Assembly (NCBI RefSeq): GCF_900218035.1
Contig: NZ_OBMR01000003.1
Span: 1 to 64,000, forward strand
Reading direction: 5' to 3'
DNA length: 64,000 nt
DNA from: Pseudobutyrivibrio ruminis DSM 9787
Lineage (GTDB): Bacteria; Bacillota; Clostridia; Lachnospirales; Lachnospiraceae
Positions 59,068 through 64,000 of the stretch are shown one piece after another (within the stretch, counting starts at the first letter, position 1; the number at the start of each line of letters is the position of its first letter). The position numbers and the translations under genes were made by a program. A model generated the notes under the pieces. That model saw only the letters and a program-made list of their open reading frames with translations. It had not been told where the DNA came from and did not search any database.

Positions 59068-61014
59068 ATGTTAATCAACGGATTTAATATTGCAGCAGAG
59101 AGAGTAGACTTACTAATAGCACTTGTAATGCTTTATTTGACAGTGGCCACCAAACCAAGGAGGACCGCTGTCCTTTCCGTTGTTTTTTATGGTCAAATCT
59201 TATCAGTGGCTAATATTATTTTGCACATGGCATCCATTTTCCTTTTGAGCTTTGATACAGCCTTAGAAGGATTCTTGTTTAGGATGTCTGTGCTGTTTTA
59301 TTATGTCACCTATCTTGGAATTCTCGTTTTATTGTTTTCCTATATACACTTACTTAGTTTAAAACAAAGAGAAAATTTAGATACGTTAAATGTTGTTGTT
59401 ATTGTCTTCATCGCAATTTACATGGTTGTTGTAGGAGGAGTATTTATCTCTGATAGTTATGTAACTGTTATTGATGGAGCTTACAAATTTACTGAATGGT
59501 TTAATGTTAACGTATGGTTTGCGCTTTTAGACGTTGTTCTTATTGTGCTTTCAACTTTTCAGAATAGAAATGAAATCCCAAGAGTTCTTATGAACCTTAT
59601 ATTTATATATGTACCATTTGAAGTTCTTACATTAATAATTCAAATGATACAGCCACAGTATGTGATTCTTAGTGTCACATATGTTGTGCCATTTATGCTT
59701 TGTTATATTGTTTTTCATAGTAATTTATATGATGAGGTGACAGGCTGCCAGAATAAGCAGGCTTTCGAGGCTCATCTTTTGTCGCTTCAAAAGAAGAATA
59801 AAAACGGCAAGCATATTGGCTTCATCTATATAAAGTTCCCTCGTCTTGAGGTAGTAGATAACTACGAGCTTATGTATATTGCTAATCGTAGAATATCTGC
59901 ACAGATTAGAAATCTGGAACAGCACAACCCAGACGCTAGGGTTTACTCTATCAATGAGTTTACTTATGGCATTATTTTCCCAAATAATAGCGAATACGTT
60001 ACAAGAGAGACAATAGAGCTTGTAAAGAATGATCTTGAAGAGGCTATGTCTAATTGGGAATATTCCAACAGCCCTGAATACAGAATGGTTGTTATTAAAA
60101 ATGATTTAGAAAACTGTGATTTACAGACGCTTGACGCATATTCTAATTTCTTGTTTGACAAGGCAGCTAAAAAGAAAGTGAGAGTTTATGAGGCAACACT
60201 TTCTGATTACAATATCTGCATGGAACAGAAGGAAATAGAAAGAGTTATTGTTGACATCAGAAATAAGGATGACTTAATGGACTCAAGAGTTGTGGTTTAT
60301 GTGCAGCCTATTTTCGATGTCACCAACAACAATTATCAAAACGCTGAGGCATTGATGCGTCTTGATGTTCATGGCAGATTAATCTCACCGGATATATTTA
60401 TTCCATTGGCTGAAAAGGTGGGATGTATTCATACACTTACAAGAATTATTCTTAACAAGGTGTGTGCAAAGATTTACGAGATTCAAGATTACTACAATTT
60501 CGAAGCTGTATCTGTAAATGTTTCACTTTCAGAGTTTATGGATTATTGCCTACATGATGAGCTTATTGAAATTATCAAAAACAATGGTATTACTTGCGAC
60601 AGAATTCGTCTCGAAATGACAGAGTCTATGACTAGTGACGAAATCGAAGCAATTAGTCACAACATGGAAGAGTTTAATGCCGCAGGCGTGCATTTTTATC
60701 TTGATGATTTTGGAACAGGTTACTCTAACCTTGAAAGAATTGTCAGCTTACCATTTAGAACAATCAAGTTCGACAAGAGCTTACTTTATAAATCAATGGA
60801 TGACCCTATTTTGCTTAGATTGATTCAAAATATGGTTGATGTGTTTAAGAGTCATGGATTAGTAGTACTAGTAGAAGGTGTTGAAAACAACAAACAGGCT
60901 GAACTTTCTATTGGTCTAGGATTCGAATATATCCAGGGTTATAAATACGCAGCACCAGTTCCAATCAACAAATTAGAGGAGTTCTTTGAGCCTAAGCTAG
61001 AGCGCTTGGCCTAA
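59068..61014 (+). CDS. Membrane EAL-domain cyclic-di-GMP phosphodiesterase with degenerate GGDEF-like region
   Basis: A 648-residue protein. Seven or so membrane helices (about 8-220), then a GGDEF-like fold in which the GGDEF site reads SINEF, so no cyclase activity is expected. The EAL domain is complete: EAL (427-429), the DDFGTGYSN motif, Lys in IKFDKS and EGVEN. It would hydrolyse c-di-GMP and so affect attachment or motility. Confidence 0.92.
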   Translation: MLINGFNIAAERVDLLIALVMLYLTVATKPRRTAVLSVVFYGQILSVANIILHMASIFLLSFDTALEGFLFRMSVLFYYVTYLGILVLLFSYIHLLSLKQRENLDTLNVVVIVFIAIYMVVVGGVFISDSYVTVIDGAYKFTEWFNVNVWFALLDVVLIVLSTFQNRNEIPRVLMNLIFIYVPFEVLTLIIQMIQPQYVILSVTYVVPFMLCYIVFHSNLYDEVTGCQNKQAFEAHLLSLQKKNKNGKHIGFIYIKFPRLEVVDNYELMYIANRRISAQIRNLEQHNPDARVYSINEFTYGIIFPNNSEYVTRETIELVKNDLEEAMSNWEYSNSPEYRMVVIKNDLENCDLQTLDAYSNFLFDKAAKKKVRVYEATLSDYNICMEQKEIERVIVDIRNKDDLMDSRVVVYVQPIFDVTNNNYQNAEALMRLDVHGRLISPDIFIPLAEKVGCIHTLTRIILNKVCAKIYEIQDYYNFEAVSVNVSLSEFMDYCLHDELIEIIKNNGITCDRIRLEMTESMTSDEIEAISHNMEEFNAAGVHFYLDDFGTGYSNLERIVSLPFRTIKFDKSLLYKSMDDPILLRLIQNMVDVFKSHGLVVLVEGVENNKQAELSIGLGFEYIQGYKYAAPVPINKLEEFFEPKLERLA

Positions 61015-61024
61015 AATAAAGTTA

Positions 61025-61053
61025 TGGACATACGAAGATTTTGGTTATATAAT
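61025..61053 (+). promoter_or_regulatory. Sigma-A promoter of rho
   Basis: TGGACA and a perfect TATAAT have a 17-base spacer, leaving a leader of about 70 bases before the rho start. Confidence 0.75.
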
Positions 61054-61131
61054 GCAACTATCATCAAAGTTATTCGTTAGTCGATTCGACTTTTATTTCC
61101 ATGACGTTTTTATTTTATTAAGGAGAGTTAG

Positions 61132-62550
61132 ATGAGAGAAAAATATGAAAGTTTATCAGTAACAATTTTGCGCGACTTAGCAAAAGCTAGGGGAATAAAA
61201 GGCGCATCAGCAATGAAAAAAGCAGATTTGGTAGAAGCTATGCTTGCACAGGACGAAATTGACAAGCAGAATGAAGCTGCATCTGCAGAAAAGTCAGAGC
61301 CAGTAGAAAAGGCTGAAAGACCTAAAAAGGTAGAAAGAACAGAAAGACAGGAGAGACCAGAGAAGGCTGAAAAATCTGAGAAGGCTGACAAGACAGAGGT
61401 TCCAGCAGATATCCCTATGGACAATCTTATTCCAGCAAGTGGAATTCTTGAGGTAATGGGAGATGGCTTTGGTTTCATCAGATGTGACAACTACATGCCA
61501 GGTACAGACGATGTATATGTTAGTCAGTCACAAATCAAAAAGTTTAACCTTAAGACAGGCGATATTATCATAGGTAAGAAGCGTTTCAACAACCCTACAG
61601 ACAAGTTCGCTGCACTTATGATTATAGATTCAATTAACGGTTACGATCCTTCAAGAGCTAGCAAGCGTCCTAATTTCGAGGATTTAACACCTATTTTCCC
61701 AAATGAACGTATTCGTCTTGAAAGACAGCGCAGCTCAGTTGCAATGCGTATCGTTGATTTAGTTAGCCCAATTGGTAAGGGTCAGCGTGGTATGATCGTT
61801 TCCCAGCCAAAGGCAGGTAAGACAACACTTCTTAAAGAAGTTGCTACATCAGTTAATTACTCACATCCAGATATGCATCTTATCATTTTGCTTATCGACG
61901 AGCGTCCTGAGGAAGTTACAGACATGAAGGACACTATGAGAAACAGCAAAAATGTTGAAGTTATCTATTCAACATTCGATGAGAGTCCAGAACACCACAA
62001 GCGTGTTTCAGAAATGGTTATTGAAAGAGCAAAGAGATTAGTAGAGCATGGCCAGGATGTAATGATTCTTTTGGATTCAATTACTCGTCTTGCACGTGCA
62101 TACAACCTTACTGTACAGCCATCAGGCCGTACACTTTCAGGTGGTCTTGATCCTGCAGCTCTTCACATGCCAAAGAAGTTCTTTGGTGCAGCCAGAAACA
62201 TGCGTGAAGGCGGTTCCCTTACAATCCTTGCTACAGCACTTGTAGATACAGGTTCCAAGATGGACGACGTTGTATTCGAGGAATTCAAGGGTACAGGTAA
62301 TATGGAGCTTATTCTTGATAGAAAGCTTTCAGAAAAGAGAATATTCCCAGCTATTGATATCACAGGTTCTGGTACTCGTAGAGAAGATCTTCTTCTTTCA
62401 AGAAAAGAGCTTGATGCAATGGAAATTATGAGAAAAGCAATCAATGGTGCCAGAAAAGAAGACGCCGTTGAAACTATTCTTAATATGTTTGCTCATACAA
62501 AGAGCAATGACGAATACATCGATATGATTATTCGTAAGAGAGTTATCTAA
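61132..62550 (+). CDS. rho: Transcription termination factor Rho
   Basis: A 472-residue hexameric RNA helicase. The N-terminal domain ([25 protein letters not shown]) is followed by a Lys/Glu/Arg insertion (about 45-90, [19 protein letters not shown] type) and the RNA-binding cold-shock domain (about 100-165). Walker A is [11 protein letters not shown]. Also visible are the Q-loop and R-loop regions ([13 protein letters not shown]). It is longer than E. coli Rho because of the charged insert, which is frequent in Clostridia and may bind RNA. Confidence 0.97.
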   Translation: MREKYESLSVTILRDLAKARGIKGASAMKKADLVEAMLAQDEIDKQNEAASAEKSEPVEKAERPKKVERTERQERPEKAEKSEKADKTEVPADIPMDNLIPASGILEVMGDGFGFIRCDNYMPGTDDVYVSQSQIKKFNLKTGDIIIGKKRFNNPTDKFAALMIIDSINGYDPSRASKRPNFEDLTPIFPNERIRLERQRSSVAMRIVDLVSPIGKGQRGMIVSQPKAGKTTLLKEVATSVNYSHPDMHLIILLIDERPEEVTDMKDTMRNSKNVEVIYSTFDESPEHHKRVSEMVIERAKRLVEHGQDVMILLDSITRLARAYNLTVQPSGRTLSGGLDPAALHMPKKFFGAARNMREGGSLTILATALVDTGSKMDDVVFEEFKGTGNMELILDRKLSEKRIFPAIDITGSGTRREDLLLSRKELDAMEIMRKAINGARKEDAVETILNMFAHTKSNDEYIDMIIRKRVI

Positions 62551-62577
62551 TTCAATTGATATTCAAGGAGGGAAATC

Positions 62578-63729
62578 ATGGCATCAGTAGACGAAACAGC
62601 GGTATTTTTACACAAGCAGTGGAACGGTAAAATCGAGACATGTGCAAAGGCGCCAGTTAAAAGCAGAGAGGATTTGTCGATTGCTTACACTCCAGGCGTT
62701 GCAGCTCCATGCCGAATCATTGCTGAAGACCCAGAAGCAGCGTATAGCTACACACTTAAAGCAAACACAGTGGCTGTTGTATCTGACGGTTCTGCTGTCC
62801 TTGGCCTTGGAAATATTGGACCACTTGCAGCAATGCCAGTTATGGAAGGCAAGTGCGTATTGTTCAAGGAGTTCGGTGGTGTTAATGCATTTCCTATCGT
62901 TTTAAATACTCAGGATCCAGACGAAATAGTTGCTGCAGTAAAGGCTATTGCTCCAACATTTGGTGGAATCAATCTTGAGGATATTTCTGCTCCACGTTGC
63001 TTCGAAATCGAAGAGCGTCTTAAAAAGGAGCTTGATATTCCAGTATTTCATGATGATCAGCATGGTACAGCAATTGTTGTACTTGCTGGCATTATCAATG
63101 CGTTAAAGGTAGTTAACAAGAAAAAAGAAGATTGCAAGGTAGTAGTTAATGGTGCAGGTTCTGCAGGAATAGCCATTACAAAGCTTCTTCTTAGATATGG
63201 ATTTAAGGATGTCACAATGTGTGATAGGGAAGGAATCATTGGTCCGGACTATCCAAATCTTAATTGGATGCAAAAAGAAATGACCAACGTCACGAACCTT
63301 TCACATAAGACTGGTACACTTAAGGATGCCTTAGTTGGTGCGGACATTTTTGTTGGTGTTTCGGCTCCGGGTATCGTATCAAAGGAAATGGTTGCCTCTA
63401 TGGCAAAGGATTCAATTCTTTTTGCGATGGCCAACCCTACACCAGAGATTATGCCTGACGAAGCAAAGGAAGCAGGGGCTAGGGTAATTGGTACAGGACG
63501 TTCTGATTTTCCTAATCAGGTTAACAATGTAGTTGCATTCCCTGGTATTTTTAGGGGCGCCCTTGAAGCGAGAGCTACAGCTATCACAGAAGAAATGAAA
63601 TTGGCAGCAGCAGAAACTATTGCCGGTCTTGTTGACGAAGAGAATCTTTGCGATGATTTCATTTTGCCAGAAGCTTTTGATCCACGTGTTGCAGTAGCAG
63701 TAGCAAATGCAATTAAAGCATTGGTTTAA
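62578..63729 (+). CDS. NAD-dependent malic enzyme (short type)
   Basis: A 383-residue enzyme that oxidatively decarboxylates malate to pyruvate. Catalytic Tyr/Lys regions ([26 protein letters not shown]), metal site ([11 protein letters not shown]) and NAD fold ([17 protein letters not shown]) are present. The length is the short bacterial form, without the phosphotransacetylase domain. NAD versus NADP cannot be set from the motif alone. Confidence 0.95.
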   Translation: MASVDETAVFLHKQWNGKIETCAKAPVKSREDLSIAYTPGVAAPCRIIAEDPEAAYSYTLKANTVAVVSDGSAVLGLGNIGPLAAMPVMEGKCVLFKEFGGVNAFPIVLNTQDPDEIVAAVKAIAPTFGGINLEDISAPRCFEIEERLKKELDIPVFHDDQHGTAIVVLAGIINALKVVNKKKEDCKVVVNGAGSAGIAITKLLLRYGFKDVTMCDREGIIGPDYPNLNWMQKEMTNVTNLSHKTGTLKDALVGADIFVGVSAPGIVSKEMVASMAKDSILFAMANPTPEIMPDEAKEAGARVIGTGRSDFPNQVNNVVAFPGIFRGALEARATAITEEMKLAAAETIAGLVDEENLCDDFILPEAFDPRVAVAVANAIKALV

Positions 63730-63764
63730 ATCAAATAAGTTATAAGTAGTTAGTGAGGAAAATC

Positions 63765-64000
63765 ATGGCAGAACCAAATTTAATATACAAGATTACAATA
63801 CTAGAATTATTACATCGTAGTGGTTTCCCGCTTAGCAACAGTCAAATCACAGACTTCTTTCTGGAGGGTGATTTGACTGATTATTTCACAGCCCAGCAAG
63901 CCATCAGCGACGATGAGGAAGCAGGGCTGATTTTTTCGAAAACTAATCATAATAATACGACCTATTCAATTACAGATGATGGTGTGAAGACCTTGGAGCT
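63765..64000 (+). CDS. DUF4364 family protein, partial (cut by window end)
   Basis: The first 78 codons of a gene that continues past the edge. It reads MAEPNLIYKITILELLHRSG, then a winged-helix-like region (LSNSQITDFFLEGDLTDYF and TTYSITDDGVKTLE), as in DUF4364 proteins of Clostridia, presumed DNA-binding. It follows malic enzyme by 35 bases, with a GTGAGGAAA site. Confidence 0.82.
   Translation, partial: MAEPNLIYKITILELLHRSGFPLSNSQITDFFLEGDLTDYFTAQQAISDDEEAGLIFSKTNHNNTTYSITDDGVKTLE

Overview
The window looks like a chromosomal segment from a low-to-moderate GC Firmicute of the family Lachnospiraceae, most likely a Butyrivibrio or Pseudobutyrivibrio relative. The clues are a butyryl-CoA:acetate CoA-transferase, a GH3 beta-glucosidase with the permuted domain order known from Butyrivibrio and Ruminococcus, a GH43 lipoprotein, single-chain GlyQS, clostridial-type regulators and strong Shine-Dalgarno sites. 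No rRNA, tRNA, CRISPR array, insertion sequence or prophage gene was seen. The genus is an inference; the family-level call is firmer.

Layout. (1) 1-575: a gene-free stretch dominated by a near-palindrome of about 470 bases that folds into one very long interrupted stem capped by two hairpins, followed by a GC-rich structured tail. (2) 573-12088: an orotate-PRTase-like gene, a chemoreceptor, a patatin phospholipase, GH3 plus an EIIC-like permease, HypA plus a formate/nitrite channel, an MgtC protein and a HerA-like ATPase. (3) 12168-18615: a six-gene operon behind a good sigma-A promoter: transglutaminase-like protein, Asp/Glu racemase, DltA-like ligase, carrier protein, MBOAT acyltransferase and a DltD-like SGNH protein whose nucleophile position is Cys. 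It looks like a D-amino-acid surface-modification system that brings its own racemase. (4) 18730-21386: an isolated short flagellin-like gene, then an operon of a thioredoxin-reductase-like flavoprotein without a recognisable NADPH site, thioredoxin and an OhrR-type peroxide sensor. (5) 21379-28412: an exported protein of unknown function, a TPR protein, a hybrid histidine kinase, a thioesterase and a sigma/anti-sigma pair.

(6) 28731-40784: metabolism. Butyryl-CoA transferase, GH43 and BirA are followed by a branched-chain amino acid and serine series (leuB, ilvD, ilvB, serC, serA, DUF1015). (7) 41079-48970: a cell-surface operon with a large VWA/Cna-B adhesin ending in an LPXTG-type signal, a second pilin-like protein, two TasA/SipW-type secreted proteins, one more anchored protein and a membrane-tethered protein; no sortase or signal peptidase is encoded with them. 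(8) 49072-64000: housekeeping genes: MscS channel, M16C peptidase, era-recO-(membrane protein)-glyQS, a coiled-coil membrane protein, a CBS/DRTGG pyrophosphatase, an EAL phosphodiesterase, rho, malic enzyme and the start of a DUF4364 gene.

Two structured-RNA candidates stand out: the giant foldback at the left edge, and a small intercistronic element found twice (before the carrier-protein gene and before ilvB). The element has the same conserved bases, a hairpin that differs in sequence but keeps its pairing, and the downstream gene's ribosome binding site directly after it.
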